Positions 23,745 to 33,262 are shown, numbered from the stretch's first letter. The stretch is 64,000 nt of DNA from Levilactobacillus brevis (GCA_003666485.1 CP032931.1:248001-312000), one strand, 5' to 3'. Notes: generated from the sequence alone by a model not told the origin. Program-made: numbers and translations.

Positions 23745-25688
23745 TTGAATTGGAAAAGGAATATTTTCATTGGCATTCTTGTTGGATTTTTATTGGGATT
23801 TTGGGGTGGATTTAGCCAAATACAGAATGGACCATTGTTCCTAAAGGAGGTAACTACAAATGCTGAGACTGTAAATCAAGCTGAAGGCATTGATGGGACC
23901 TGTCAATGGTATTTAACACAAGATGGTGTTTTACATATTGGAGCAGGAAACCTAGCAGAACCAACTTCAACAGTATCAAACATGAATGCTAGTCAAGTTG
24001 GTTATATGATTGCACAGTCGTTACCAGAGGGGGCGGCCAATCCGACGAATAGTCAGGCAACGGCAGCAGCGATGTTGGTGAAACGGGTCGTTCTGGATGG
24101 TAAAGTACAGGCACCGATTAATTCAGCTAATTTGTTTGCACAGATGGGAAATGTAACCGCATTTGATAATTTGTCGGATTTGGATACTAGTCAAACCACA
24201 AATATGGCGTACATGTTTATGAATAATTTGACTATAACGAACATAGACTGGCTGACCGCTTTAGATCTTTCAAACTTCGATACATCTAAAGTAACTGACA
24301 TGGATTGGATGTTTGGTGGGCTAGATTTACAGCATATCGATTTGTCCAGTTTTGACACATCTAAGGTAACCAGCATGATGTCCATGTTTAACGGAGATAG
24401 CAATTTACAAGAGGCTAATCTATCTAGCTTCGATGGGTCGTCAATGAAGTCCGGTCAAGGTCAAACCACGTTCTTCATGTTCTATCAGAACCATTCTCTT
24501 CGGAAAGTCTCGTTTGGTCCACGGATGAATTTTGTGGCGGATCCCTTTCTAGGTGTACGTGGGTACGATGTAGGACAGCTTCCTGTTGCTGATGACACCT
24601 ACACGGGCAAATGGCAGGCGGTAGGCGATGGTTCAGATGTTAATCCGTTAGGAACAAAGTTTGATTCAGCTGCAGACATTGTTAAATTGTACACTGAAAA
24701 TTCCCGACCAACTGAAGTTGAAACTTATGTTTGGGAGCCAGTAACGCGACAGACCCGGGTTACAGCTAAATATACCGATGAGAATGGTCGGCAGATTGCC
24801 GATGATGTTGTAACAGCATATGGGAAAGTTGGGGAAAATGATCCTGGGTACGCGACAGAACAATTAGCAATAAAAGGTTATACTTTTGATAAGGTTTTAG
24901 GCGATACGAATGGCGCATATCCGAAAAACGATGCGACTGTAACCTACGTTTATAAGAAAAATACGTCAGTAATTTCGTCGGCTGACACGAATAAGACACT
25001 TCAAGTCAAGCCAGTAACCGTTCAGTTTTTAAATGAAAATGGACAGAAGGTAGCACCAAGTGAGTCGCTCACGGGAAGTTATGGCGCAGCTTATCAAGCA
25101 AGGAAACGTAATTTAGAGGGCTACACCTTGGTGAAGGACTCAGGAAATACGACAGGGATATTTACGACCGAACCACAGACCGTCACGTATACGTATCAAC
25201 GTGTACAAGCGCTCAAGGCGGGTCGCACATATATGGTAGTTTCTTCCACCAAGAAGATTGGATTGTACCGTACTAAGAATTTCAATCCTAAGCGGCGTAT
25301 TTGCTGGTACTTGCGCAAGTCGCGGACAAAGTGGCCAATGTTTATTGTAACTGGGCAAGTGACTTCTAATCAGGGTCACGTGCGTTATCATGTCCGTGAT
25401 GTTAACCATGGTTCAGCAACATTTGGTAAAACAGGGTATATCACGGCAAAGGCACAATATGTAGTCTCAACGTACTATCAGCACTTTTCACAGGCCGTGA
25501 GGGTGTTGAGCAAGTCTGGTCTGAACACTTATCGGCAGGATAGTCTGAAGAAAAAGGTTAACCATTATCGGATTAACCGCACTTTAAAGATTAAGCGGAT
25601 TGTCCATTATCATCGGACAACACGTTTCCAGATTGCGAATGGTCAATATATCTCGGCTAATAAAAAACTAGTGAAGATTGTTAAGTAG
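23745..25688 (+). CDS. BspA-type surface protein with MucBP-like and DUF5776-like domains
   Basis: A 647-residue exported protein. An N-terminal hydrophobic signal (residues about 6-25) is followed by a domain with BspA/DUF285-type repeats (LSNFDTSKVTDMDWMF, LSSFDTSKVTSMMSMF) at about 140-240. Two MucBP-like modules follow at about 345-405 and 425-485 (VTAKYTDENG, VTVQFLNENGQK, each closing with VTYTY-like strands). The basic C-terminus (from about 490) matches the DUF5776-type repeats of the protein at 60680. There is no LPxTG, so wall attachment is probably non-covalent through the basic end. The TTG start follows AAGGGGTGG. The gene is more AT-rich than its surroundings. A mucus or matrix adhesin is likely. 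Confidence 0.85.
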   Translation: MNWKRNIFIGILVGFLLGFWGGFSQIQNGPLFLKEVTTNAETVNQAEGIDGTCQWYLTQDGVLHIGAGNLAEPTSTVSNMNASQVGYMIAQSLPEGAANPTNSQATAAAMLVKRVVLDGKVQAPINSANLFAQMGNVTAFDNLSDLDTSQTTNMAYMFMNNLTITNIDWLTALDLSNFDTSKVTDMDWMFGGLDLQHIDLSSFDTSKVTSMMSMFNGDSNLQEANLSSFDGSSMKSGQGQTTFFMFYQNHSLRKVSFGPRMNFVADPFLGVRGYDVGQLPVADDTYTGKWQAVGDGSDVNPLGTKFDSAADIVKLYTENSRPTEVETYVWEPVTRQTRVTAKYTDENGRQIADDVVTAYGKVGENDPGYATEQLAIKGYTFDKVLGDTNGAYPKNDATVTYVYKKNTSVISSADTNKTLQVKPVTVQFLNENGQKVAPSESLTGSYGAAYQARKRNLEGYTLVKDSGNTTGIFTTEPQTVTYTYQRVQALKAGRTYMVVSSTKKIGLYRTKNFNPKRRICWYLRKSRTKWPMFIVTGQVTSNQGHVRYHVRDVNHGSATFGKTGYITAKAQYVVSTYYQHFSQAVRVLSKSGLNTYRQDSLKKKVNHYRINRTLKIKRIVHYHRTTRFQIANGQYISANKKLVKIVK

Positions 25689-25719
25689 TTAGTGAACTTA
25701 GCAAATTATGAGACAAGAA

Positions 25720-25754
25720 AAAACACCCCTGAGAAAAAAATCTCAGGGGTGTTT
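25720..25754. terminator. bidirectional terminator
   Basis: AAACACCCCTGAGA and TCTCAGGGGTGTTT form a perfect 14-bp stem around an A-run; it serves the two convergent genes on either side. Confidence 0.93.
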
Positions 25755-25770
25755 CACGTGAAACTAAATC

Positions 25771-27504
25771 CTATTTCGTCGCATCAAATTGGTAATCGGC
25801 ACTGTAGAACGGTACCCGGTAAGCCCGGTAGGCGTAGGCCTTGTCCGCCGCGCTTTGCATGGTGGCGTTGAAGACTTGCTTGCCTGACTTGGTAACTTCA
25901 ATGACGTTACTTTGCGCACCGTTGTGCTTGTAACCGAAGTCAATCAGCGTGTTGCCATTTGGTTGTCGTTCGGCGTACCCGATGACGTAGGTGAAGTTGT
26001 CCTTCCCTAAGGACTTCCCGTAAGACCAGGTCGTCTTGATGGTCATCTTCTTGGCATCCACGTGGTATTGCACGGCTTGAGAGTACTTCCCGGACGTCTT
26101 TTTGTTCCCATTGGTGACGGCAATGTTGTTGTCGTATAACAGGAAGTCTTCGCTATCCGCGGAGTTCTTGCCGCCGTTGTTCAGCAGGTAGATTCCGTGT
26201 TGACCACCAGTGATGACCGTGCCCTTTTCCGGCTTCAACAGGTATGGCCGGTAAGCCTTAGGCCAAGTGGAGGTCTTCTTACCAGAGTAGATCCACTTGA
26301 TGTGGTCGGTCTTGTAGTCCAGCTTCATGATCATGTCTTGGTTCCGGCTAGAAATGACGATGGACTTGTCATTCTTATCGTAGTCCACGGCATTTTGGTG
26401 GAGCCAGTCAATCTTGCCGTCCGCACCCTTGGCGTACTTGGTCCACATGGACTTCGGCAACAACTTCTTCATGTCGATGACCTTCACGATTTTCCCAGTC
26501 TTGTGAGAAACTTCGATCATGGTGTCTTCCTTGTACTTGGATCCGTCGGAAACGGTGGCTAAGAAGTTGTGGTTGGGGAGTTCGACCAGGTCATGGTGAA
26601 TGACAGTGGTTTCGCTATTGGCCTTGGCCGCGGCCTTACTGATGCTGGCGGCGTCTGAACTACTGGTATTGGCCGCGAAACTGTATTCCTTGTACACGCG
26701 TCCCAGGTAGTCGGTTTCAAGTAAATCGTTATAAACGTCGGAGTCGACGTCCTTCTTGGACAGCATCATGATATTACCGCCCGTCCACTGTTCAATCGTG
26801 TGTTGGGAGTAATCCGTGCTGTACCACCGGACTGTTCCGTCTGCGTCGATGGCAAAGGGTTGCTTGGTGGTCCGGTTCATGATGGTCAATTTGTTTTTAC
26901 CGATCTCCATCTTGGACTTGTCCACGTTTTTCGTGGTGACCGTGGCGTTGGCAACGTAGGTCGGTAATTTGCCGGTCTGCATCTTCAGCGTCTTGGTCTG
27001 TGTCTTGCCGTCCTTGTTGGTGGCGGTGATCTTCACCGTGTTGTTGGTGTCAGCGTACAAGCCAACCACTGGTACCTGATGCGTCGTGGTGTAGCCACCC
27101 GCCACGGTGTTGGTGATAGACGTCTTGTCAGACTTGCCGACGACGGTGTAGCTGACCTTTTCGGCGTCCTTAGTTTTAAATGTGACTAACGCGGACAGTG
27201 GGGACGTCTTGTAAGGGTTGACCTTGACGTAGGGACTGTCTAACGTGTATTTGCTGTTTTGCGCTGCTGCTTTATAAGTTGCGGTCAAACGCTTCTGACT
27301 GTCTTGACGGGTCGTGATGAGCTTGGTATCCAGATTCTTCTTGATCTGGGTATCCGTCAACACGGATTTGTTCGTCTTGATCTTGTAACTCGCCGCCGAT
27401 GAGGTTGACGAGCTCTTGGTACTGGAACAACCGGCCAAACCAACTGTCAGAACTGCCAGGGAGGCAACAGCAAGCGTTACCATCCGGGGGTGTTTGAATT
27501 GCAA
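25771..27504 (-). CDS. arylsulfate sulfotransferase (ASST)-family lipoprotein
   Basis: A 577-residue exported lipoprotein: hydrophobic start and lipobox LAGCSS, then a Ser/Thr linker. The body is the six-bladed ASST beta-propeller. The catalytic residues known from E. coli AssT have good counterparts: His in DWLHQNAVDYD, His in GGQHGIYLL and Arg in IGYAERQPNGN. Such enzymes move sulfate from one phenol to another without PAPS. I place the start at a TTG 9 bases after AAAGGAG; the ATG three codons earlier abuts the ribosome binding site. It is divergent from the acyltransferase operon, and a terminator-like hairpin lies in its leader. A link to the SsuABC-type transporter is plausible. Confidence 0.88.
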   Translation of the reverse strand: MQFKHPRMVTLAVASLAVLTVGLAGCSSTKSSSTSSAASYKIKTNKSVLTDTQIKKNLDTKLITTRQDSQKRLTATYKAAAQNSKYTLDSPYVKVNPYKTSPLSALVTFKTKDAEKVSYTVVGKSDKTSITNTVAGGYTTTHQVPVVGLYADTNNTVKITATNKDGKTQTKTLKMQTGKLPTYVANATVTTKNVDKSKMEIGKNKLTIMNRTTKQPFAIDADGTVRWYSTDYSQHTIEQWTGGNIMMLSKKDVDSDVYNDLLETDYLGRVYKEYSFAANTSSSDAASISKAAAKANSETTVIHHDLVELPNHNFLATVSDGSKYKEDTMIEVSHKTGKIVKVIDMKKLLPKSMWTKYAKGADGKIDWLHQNAVDYDKNDKSIVISSRNQDMIMKLDYKTDHIKWIYSGKKTSTWPKAYRPYLLKPEKGTVITGGQHGIYLLNNGGKNSADSEDFLLYDNNIAVTNGNKKTSGKYSQAVQYHVDAKKMTIKTTWSYGKSLGKDNFTYVIGYAERQPNGNTLIDFGYKHNGAQSNVIEVTKSGKQVFNATMQSAADKAYAYRAYRVPFYSADYQFDATK

Positions 27505-27531
27505 ATGAGCCATCTCCTTTAAAAATTGTCG

Positions 27532-27569
27532 AAAAAAAGGGGGAGTGGTCACTAAGACCAATCTCCCCC
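27532..27569 (-). terminator. leader terminator (attenuator) before the ASST gene
   Basis: On the minus strand GGGGGAG-ATTGGTC and GACCACTCCCCC pair, followed by seven T residues, only 27 bases before the ASST start codon. No gene lies upstream on this strand (the next gene is divergent), so the hairpin must act inside the ASST leader or on + strand read-in. A -10-like TATATT lies at about 27590 on the minus strand. Confidence 0.7.
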
Positions 27570-27737
27570 AATGCTATGTAACACCTTACAATATACGCTT
27601 TTGCCGGAAGCGTTTTGTTAATAAATGCTGACTCTTTTGTGAACAAACTGTGAACTTTATGAATTCTACTATAATTAGCAGGTTATAAAGTGTAATGTGA
27701 AAAATGGATGGTTTTTTAAGCGGCGGATAACGTTATC

Positions 27738-27750
27738 TAAGAAATTCTTA
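27738..27750. promoter_or_regulatory. shared operator, site 1 (acyltransferase operon)
   Basis: TAAGAAATTCTTA is a 13-bp palindrome about 100 bp before the acyltransferase start. With its flanks it matches the site at 45634-45646 before ssuC over about 30 bases when compared on opposite strands. The remaining 27570-27847 shows no gene. Confidence 0.65.
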
Positions 27751-27847
27751 TTTCTTGTTTAGAAAACCATCAGGACGTCGACGTTAATCACATGATATAA
27801 CTAAAGACGTATTAATTACGGGGCGACCCGTTAGAAGAGGTGAGACC

Positions 27848-29026
27848 GTGGCCGAACGGAAAAAACGGCGGTATTTACATGAAGTTGATCTCATGCGGGT
27901 CATGTTTATCGGTGGGGTGTTGTTAAATCACACCACGACGGCATTTGAGAACCGCTTAGTCGATACCACGAATAGTCAGTTACTGTTGGAAGCCACCCAC
28001 TTGGCCCTGCATTTTACCCGGATGGGCTTTATGTTTATGACCGGGTTAGTGTTGGTCCTGAATTATTATAACCGTGACCATCAGTGGCTACGCTTTTGGA
28101 AGAAGCGTTACATCAGTTCCGGGGTCCCCTACATTGCCTGGAACGCAATCATCATGATCGTGGCGACCCTGATTGCCAGCGGCGGCATTGATTGGCCGAA
28201 GTACTGGGCCCATCTGGGCAACGCGCTGCAGTATGGGAATGAGTATTACATGTATTATATCGTGGTCACTTTCCAGCTGTACCTGTTGTTCCCCGCCATT
28301 GTGTATATGTTTAAGAAACTCCCGACGCACCATCTGGCCATCATCGGCATCAGTGGGGCGGTCCAGCTGTTCCTGATTACGGGAATCAAGTACTGGCTCC
28401 CACACATTGACACCAGCAACTGGCTGTGGTGGTTCCGGGCCTACGGGAACAACGTGTTTGTGTACCAATTCTACTTCGTGGTCGGTGGCTTCGTGGCCAT
28501 TCACTACGACGATGTGGTTGCCTTCATTGAAAAGCACCACAAGTTCATCAACTGGATGGCGGGACTGCTGGCGATTGGCACGGTCTTCTTATTCTTCGGT
28601 GACCGTGACATCTTGCAGCTGAGTCGCAAGGCCGTGTTCTCCGTGCACCAACCGTTCATCTTCATTTACGACTGTTTTATGATTTTATTTGTTCTCTGGT
28701 TCGGCCTGCAGTACGCCAAAGCGCGCCAACACGGCCTGCCGGACTGGTTAGACAACCTGATTCAGGCCTTCTCCAAGGTTTCCTTCGGGATCTACCTCTG
28801 TCAAAGTTTACCGATCTTTGCCTTAAATGCCATCTTGGCACACATGAGTCTTCCCGCCTGGTTGCTGCTGTTGCTGCTGCCAGTGGGTTACCTCTTCGTT
28901 GCCGGGGGCGCCTTACTGATTTCTTGGTTCTGCTTCAAGGTGCCACCATTCGGTATCTTGATTGGCCGGCCCCAATGGCACTTGTTCTCGAAAGGAGCAC
29001 GTTCACATGTCAAAAGTAACGCTTAA
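27848..29026 (+). CDS. membrane acyltransferase, acyltransferase-3 (OafA/WecH) family
   Basis: A 392-residue integral membrane protein with about ten hydrophobic helices. The family marks are a catalytic-type His in helix 1 (GGVLLNHTT) and an Arg plus Gly motif in HFTRMGFMFMTG. The GTG start has AGAGGTGAG just before it. It overlaps the acyl-CoA ligase gene by 20 bp, and the ligase overlaps the SsuA-like gene by 4 bp, so all three are co-translated. Such enzymes move an acyl group onto a sugar, wall or lipid acceptor across the membrane; here the acyl group could come from the co-encoded ligase. The acceptor is unknown. Confidence 0.87.
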   Translation: MAERKKRRYLHEVDLMRVMFIGGVLLNHTTTAFENRLVDTTNSQLLLEATHLALHFTRMGFMFMTGLVLVLNYYNRDHQWLRFWKKRYISSGVPYIAWNAIIMIVATLIASGGIDWPKYWAHLGNALQYGNEYYMYYIVVTFQLYLLFPAIVYMFKKLPTHHLAIIGISGAVQLFLITGIKYWLPHIDTSNWLWWFRAYGNNVFVYQFYFVVGGFVAIHYDDVVAFIEKHHKFINWMAGLLAIGTVFLFFGDRDILQLSRKAVFSVHQPFIFIYDCFMILFVLWFGLQYAKARQHGLPDWLDNLIQAFSKVSFGIYLCQSLPIFALNAILAHMSLPAWLLLLLLPVGYLFVAGGALLISWFCFKVPPFGILIGRPQWHLFSKGARSHVKSNA

Positions 29027-30533
29027 ATTAACCAATCAATTGAAAAAGCACGCTAACGATAAAATTATCAAAGACGAAGCCCGCGACCAATGGTACACCG
29101 GTGCGGAACTGGCAGCCGATGTCGATCAACTCGACGATCAGCTGCGCGGCCTGCACGTGGGTCACGGCGACGTCGTTTACGTTTGCCTGCCCAACTCGGG
29201 GATGTACCCCGTTTTGACGCAAGCCATCTGGGAGATTGGGGCCATCATGAACCCCGTTTCCGCCAACACGCCAGCCGCTGAAATGCTCGCCGACTTGAAG
29301 GAACACGACTACGCGGCCGTTATCGTGGCTGACGACCTGGTCGATGCTGTCTTGGCTGACCGGCAGACACAACGCGCCGATTTGACGCTCAACACGGCCG
29401 ACAACTTGACCGTTATTCGGGATACCAAGGTGGCCGGTCACGTGGCCGCAACGCCGACCGAAGAGGACTTAGCGCTCATCCTGCACACGTCCGGGACCAC
29501 CGGGAAGCCTAAGCGGGTCGGCTTGACCCACGACTTGATTCGCCACGGTGCCCAACACGACATCGACGCGCACCGGTTGACGGCGGCCGACACGACCCTG
29601 ATCACCATGCCGATGTTCCACATCAACGCGCAGGTCGTTTCCGTTCTGTCCACGCGCCTGTCTGACGGCAAAATGGTCATCACGCCGAAGTTTTCCGCGA
29701 GCCGCTTCTGGCCACAAGTACAAAACAACGGCGTGACCTGGGCATCCGTCGTGCCAACCATCATCAACATCTTACTGTTAAACAACAAGGCCAAGGCGGC
29801 CTACAACGACCAGACCCATTTGCGGTTCGTGCGTTGTTCCTCCTTCTCCTTGCCACTAGAAAAACTGACCGACTTCGAAGACACGTACCACACGCGCATC
29901 TTGGAAGGTTACGGTATGACCGAAACTGCCAGCCAATGCACCTTGAACCCATTTGACAAGCCTAAGGTCGGTTCCGTGGGCCTGCCAGTAGGGACCGATA
30001 TGGCAATCTTGGTCGATGGCGAATTTACCACGACCCCTGGCCAATCCGGTGAGATTGCGGTTCGTGGTGATCACGTCATCAAGTCCTACCTGGACCCACA
30101 TCCTGATTCCTTCAAGGATGGCTGGTTCTTGACCGGTGACTTGGGTTACTTCGACGACGATGGGTACCTCTACATCAACGGTCGGAAGAAGGATATCATC
30201 AGTGTTGGTGGCGAAAAGGTCGCCCCAGCACGGGTAGAAAATGTTCTGAGTGAACTGGACTTCATCAAGGAAATCACAGTCATTGGGACCCCCGACGACC
30301 TGTACGGTGAAGCGGTGACCGCCGTTGTCATCAGTCGGCCAAACAGTGGCTCTCAAAAAGACCAAGAACAGGCCATTTTTGATCAAGCTAAGAAGGCCCT
30401 GGCCGGCTACGAACAACCGAAGCACGTGTTATTCGTTCATGATTACCCACGGAACGCCACGGGCAAGGTCGTCCGGCCAAAGCTACGGGACCTGGTCGTT
30501 AACGATCCGGTGAAGTTGGGTGCTAGCGCATGA
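29007..30533 (+). CDS. AMP-forming acyl-CoA ligase
   Basis: A 508-residue ANL-superfamily enzyme with all core motifs: LHTSGTTGKPKRV (phosphate loop, about residue 158), EGYGMTETA, the Asp/Arg hinge YLYINGRKKDIISVGGEK and the C-terminal catalytic Lys in NATGKVVRP. It activates a carboxylic acid to the acyl-AMP and then a thioester. The ATG at 29007 has AAAGGAGC 10 bases before it and lies inside the end of the acyltransferase gene. Lactobacilli seldom have free acyl-CoA ligases of this kind, so its close link with a membrane acyltransferase and an SsuA-like binding protein is informative. The acid may be short-chain or aromatic. Confidence 0.9.
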   Translation: MSKVTLKLTNQLKKHANDKIIKDEARDQWYTGAELAADVDQLDDQLRGLHVGHGDVVYVCLPNSGMYPVLTQAIWEIGAIMNPVSANTPAAEMLADLKEHDYAAVIVADDLVDAVLADRQTQRADLTLNTADNLTVIRDTKVAGHVAATPTEEDLALILHTSGTTGKPKRVGLTHDLIRHGAQHDIDAHRLTAADTTLITMPMFHINAQVVSVLSTRLSDGKMVITPKFSASRFWPQVQNNGVTWASVVPTIINILLLNNKAKAAYNDQTHLRFVRCSSFSLPLEKLTDFEDTYHTRILEGYGMTETASQCTLNPFDKPKVGSVGLPVGTDMAILVDGEFTTTPGQSGEIAVRGDHVIKSYLDPHPDSFKDGWFLTGDLGYFDDDGYLYINGRKKDIISVGGEKVAPARVENVLSELDFIKEITVIGTPDDLYGEAVTAVVISRPNSGSQKDQEQAIFDQAKKALAGYEQPKHVLFVHDYPRNATGKVVRPKLRDLVVNDPVKLGASA

Positions 30534-31516
30534 GTCGGACCAAGCGAACCGTTTTAAAATGGCTAGTTGGCATCGTGTTGGTCTTGTGGGTCGGGGTGGC
30601 CTTTTACGGCTACCAACAAACGGATGGCGCTAAGAGTAGCCATACCAACGGCTTGACCACGGTGACGGTCGGTTATCAAAAGGGGGATCCCTTTGATATC
30701 GCCAAGCAACGCGGCAAGCTGGTCAAGAAGATGAAGGCCAAGGGCTACCGGTTGGTACTCAAGCAGTTCCAAGACGGGAATGCGCTGATGCAGGCGCTGA
30801 AGTCCGGCAGTATCGACTACGCGCGGGCCGGCGATACGCCACCCGTTACGGCGCAGTCAGCGGGAACTGATCTGGCTTACGTCGGCGTGGGCTCCACCAA
30901 GGCCAAGGGTTCCGGTATCCTGGTCAAGAAGAACAGCGGCATCAACTCGCTGAAGGACTTGAAGGGCAAGAAGATTGCTTACACCAAGGGGACCAGTTCC
31001 CAGTACCTGCTCTTGCAGCTGATTGAAAAGGCGGGGCTTGAGGTCAATGACGTCGATTGGGTCAACATGGACCAATCAGCGGCTAGTGTGGCCTTTGCCA
31101 AGGGCAAGATCGATGCGTGGGTCACCTGGGATCCGTACACGGCCCAAGCAGAGTTGACGCAAAATGCCAAGGCCCTGAGCAATGGGGTCGGCATGAGCAA
31201 CAACCGGGACTACATTTTGTCAATGCAGACCTATGCTAAGTCGCACAAGACGGTATCAAAATACCTAGTGGACTATCTGGAAGATGATATGCACTGGGCC
31301 GATACCCACCACAAGCAGTTGACGACCATGCTCAGCAAGTCGCTGAAGCTGAAGAAGTCAGTGGTCAAGAAAATGGTTGACCGCCGGCGTTACAGCATTC
31401 GCGGCATGTACGCCAGCGTTGTCAAGGAACAACAGGAAATGGCCGATAACTTCTACAAGAACGGCATTACCACCAAGAAAATTAACGTTAAGAGCGCTGT
31501 GACTTATCTGAAATAG
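30530..31516 (+). CDS. SsuA/TauA-like ABC transporter substrate-binding protein
   Basis: A 328-residue extracellular binding protein with an uncleaved or Sec N-terminal helix (residues about 8-28) and no lipobox Cys, so it is probably membrane-anchored. VTVGYQKGDPFDIAKQRG, SGSIDYARAGDTPPV and GKIDAWVTWDPY are diagnostic of the aliphatic sulfonate/taurine/nitrate group. The ATG overlaps the ligase stop as ATGA. No permease or ATPase follows; a terminator comes 10 bp later. The likely partners SsuC and SsuB are encoded at 43956-45505 on the other strand and share an upstream palindrome with this operon. Confidence 0.9.
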   Translation: MSRTKRTVLKWLVGIVLVLWVGVAFYGYQQTDGAKSSHTNGLTTVTVGYQKGDPFDIAKQRGKLVKKMKAKGYRLVLKQFQDGNALMQALKSGSIDYARAGDTPPVTAQSAGTDLAYVGVGSTKAKGSGILVKKNSGINSLKDLKGKKIAYTKGTSSQYLLLQLIEKAGLEVNDVDWVNMDQSAASVAFAKGKIDAWVTWDPYTAQAELTQNAKALSNGVGMSNNRDYILSMQTYAKSHKTVSKYLVDYLEDDMHWADTHHKQLTTMLSKSLKLKKSVVKKMVDRRRYSIRGMYASVVKEQQEMADNFYKNGITTKKINVKSAVTYLK

Positions 31517-31525
31517 GTCACGTGC

Positions 31526-31560
31526 GGGGTCGCCAATCAGTGAGTTGGCGGCCCTTTTTT
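31526..31560 (+). terminator. Rho-independent terminator
   Basis: GGGTCGCCAA and TTGGCGGCCC pair around TCAGTGAG and are followed by TTTTTT. From here to 31769 no gene is seen, and the sequence turns AT-rich. Confidence 0.88.
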
Positions 31561-31769
31561 GCGTTAGCAAAAAAGGGTGTCTACGGTTACTAACGAAATT
31601 GGTGGGGATTTTGTGTAGGGGTTGAGGGAATGTTAAGGGTTATTTAAGAGTTATCTGGTGATAGGTGATGGTGGGATAAGAAAAACAAATATTTCCCAAC
31701 ATTCTACATAGTTGAAATCATTGTGTTAATAGCGGTTCAAAGTTGTATTTGATTAGAAAAGGGATGATT

Positions 31770-32849
31770 CTACGAATTGGCAGTGGCTACTGGCTTTGAA
31801 TTATCCTGATAAAGCTGCTTTTTGAAATAGAGATACCCCAAATAGAGTTCAAATAATTCAACAGTTTTATGTGGGTCTAGATTGAAACTTTGCTTAATAC
31901 GTTCTAGACGGTAACTGAGTGTGTTTCGGTGTATATGTAAAGCCGCTGCAGTATGAACCATACTACCATTATTGTGAATAAATGCGCTTAAAGTTTCAAT
32001 AAGTTCATTTCCTGACTCAGACTTATGCTCTTTCTCAAAGAGTCTTTCAAGATTTGTAAATGATAGTTCGCTATTAAGAAGTCTATCAACAAAGGCAACT
32101 TGCTGATAGTAAATCAAGTCTGATCGGTTAAAAATAGTACTGATTTGAAGAGCCTGAGTAGCCTGTTGAATAGACTTTCCGATGTTGCGTGTCGCTAAAC
32201 CGATACCAAGACGAATTCTTTTTGCACGACAATACTTGATTAGACGATCAATAGTGGCATTCAAACGAGTTAAAATAATTGTTGTTTTAGTATCAAGAAT
32301 AATTTTATAGTCTGTGCCATCCATGATACCAATGGGAAGATTTTGTCTTTCAATGGCAATTGCGGTGCGCGGCTTTAATATATCGATTTTTAACTGACTA
32401 GCTTCTAAGAGCAGTTCCGTTTTAGATTCAATATCGCTAGTAACCTGTGACCACTGATAAAGAAAGCGATTGAGTGTATTTTCTCTCTTCTTTTCTTTCA
32501 AGTTACTTTCATTTTGACTCAATAATAGTTCTGTTGCAATTCTTAATAGAGAAGCTAAGGGGGTGACTTTGTCGGGATCACCAGTTATTCCGATGACACC
32601 GACAATTTCATTGTCAAAAAAGATGGGCATATTTATTCCTGGCTGTCCATGTTGTCCAAATGAGCGTGCCATTGGCAATGTCTTTTTTTGCTCAATTGCA
32701 TCAAGCGCGCCGACATGCAATGTATTAATTCGAGAACTATCACCACTGGCGATAACGTAGCCGTTTTGGTCCATAAGATTAACGTTATAAGGAATCTGTG
32801 CCATCATTTTATTCACAATTGATTGTGCAAGTACTGGGTCGATTTTCAT
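31770..32849 (-). CDS. CdaR-type sugar-diacid regulator
   Basis: A 359-residue regulator. The N-terminal domain IDPVLAQSIVNKM ... NLMDQNGYVIASGD is the sugar-diacid-recognition module. The C-terminal helix-turn-helix of the PucR/CdaR type includes HNNGSMVHTAAALHIHRNTLSYRLERI. The ATG at 32849 has AAGGCGGG upstream. In E. coli CdaR activates glucarate/galactarate genes; here it is divergent from a glucarate catabolic cluster, so the same role fits. TTGTGCAATTG sequences lie between the divergent genes. Codon use is AT-rich like the island it heads. Confidence 0.9.
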   Translation of the reverse strand: MKIDPVLAQSIVNKMMAQIPYNVNLMDQNGYVIASGDSSRINTLHVGALDAIEQKKTLPMARSFGQHGQPGINMPIFFDNEIVGVIGITGDPDKVTPLASLLRIATELLLSQNESNLKEKKRENTLNRFLYQWSQVTSDIESKTELLLEASQLKIDILKPRTAIAIERQNLPIGIMDGTDYKIILDTKTTIILTRLNATIDRLIKYCRAKRIRLGIGLATRNIGKSIQQATQALQISTIFNRSDLIYYQQVAFVDRLLNSELSFTNLERLFEKEHKSESGNELIETLSAFIHNNGSMVHTAAALHIHRNTLSYRLERIKQSFNLDPHKTVELFELYLGYLYFKKQLYQDNSKPVATANS

Positions 32850-32935
32850 AGTATGTCCCGCCTTCAATTTATTACAGAGCGTCATTGGATGAAGTGTAAT
32901 TATTTAGTTAATAGACTAGTTTCAATCAATAAATT

Positions 32936-32950
32936 TGTGCAATTGACAGA
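32936..32950. promoter_or_regulatory. candidate CdaR operator, site 1
   Basis: TTGTGCAATTGACAG, 87 bp before cdaR, shares its first 11 bases with the site at 33249 and with the near-perfect palindrome at 36420. Confidence 0.5.
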
Positions 32951-33248
32951 TAAGCAGTTAAGTTTCGTAAGTAACTATAAATGTTGGCGTAATTTTAATC
33001 AGAAAAATGAAAGCGCCTCCACATTATTTAAACGCAGAAATTCAACTTTTTCAAGTACAAGTGGTAATCGCAATTTTAGAGCTGGTGGGAGCCTTAACTT
33101 TGGATTGATGGGTTTTTATACCAAAAATTGCTAAACTGAGGCGGCTACTACAAGCCTGTTAATTACTCAGAGCAATGTATGGCAACATATCCTTGGGGGT
33201 AGTCATGGTCCTGCCTTGAGTGTTTAACCAAAGTTAGTTGTTTAAAGT

Positions 33249-33262
33249 TTGTGCAATTGCAT
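33249..33262. promoter_or_regulatory. candidate CdaR operator, site 2
   Basis: TTGTGCAATTGCAT, 152 bp before the first 2-hydroxyacid dehydrogenase gene, matches 13 bases of the palindrome TTGTGCAATTGCACAA. Just after it, about 33257-33302 resembles 41101-41147 before the second dehydrogenase gene. The rest of the 564-bp gap 32850-33413 shows no gene. Confidence 0.55.

Noticed and set aside
32823-33134. A 103-codon frame in the cdaR upstream region
   Set aside because: It overlaps the cdaR start, lacks a ribosome binding site and codes for a low-complexity product; the region is better explained as regulatory.
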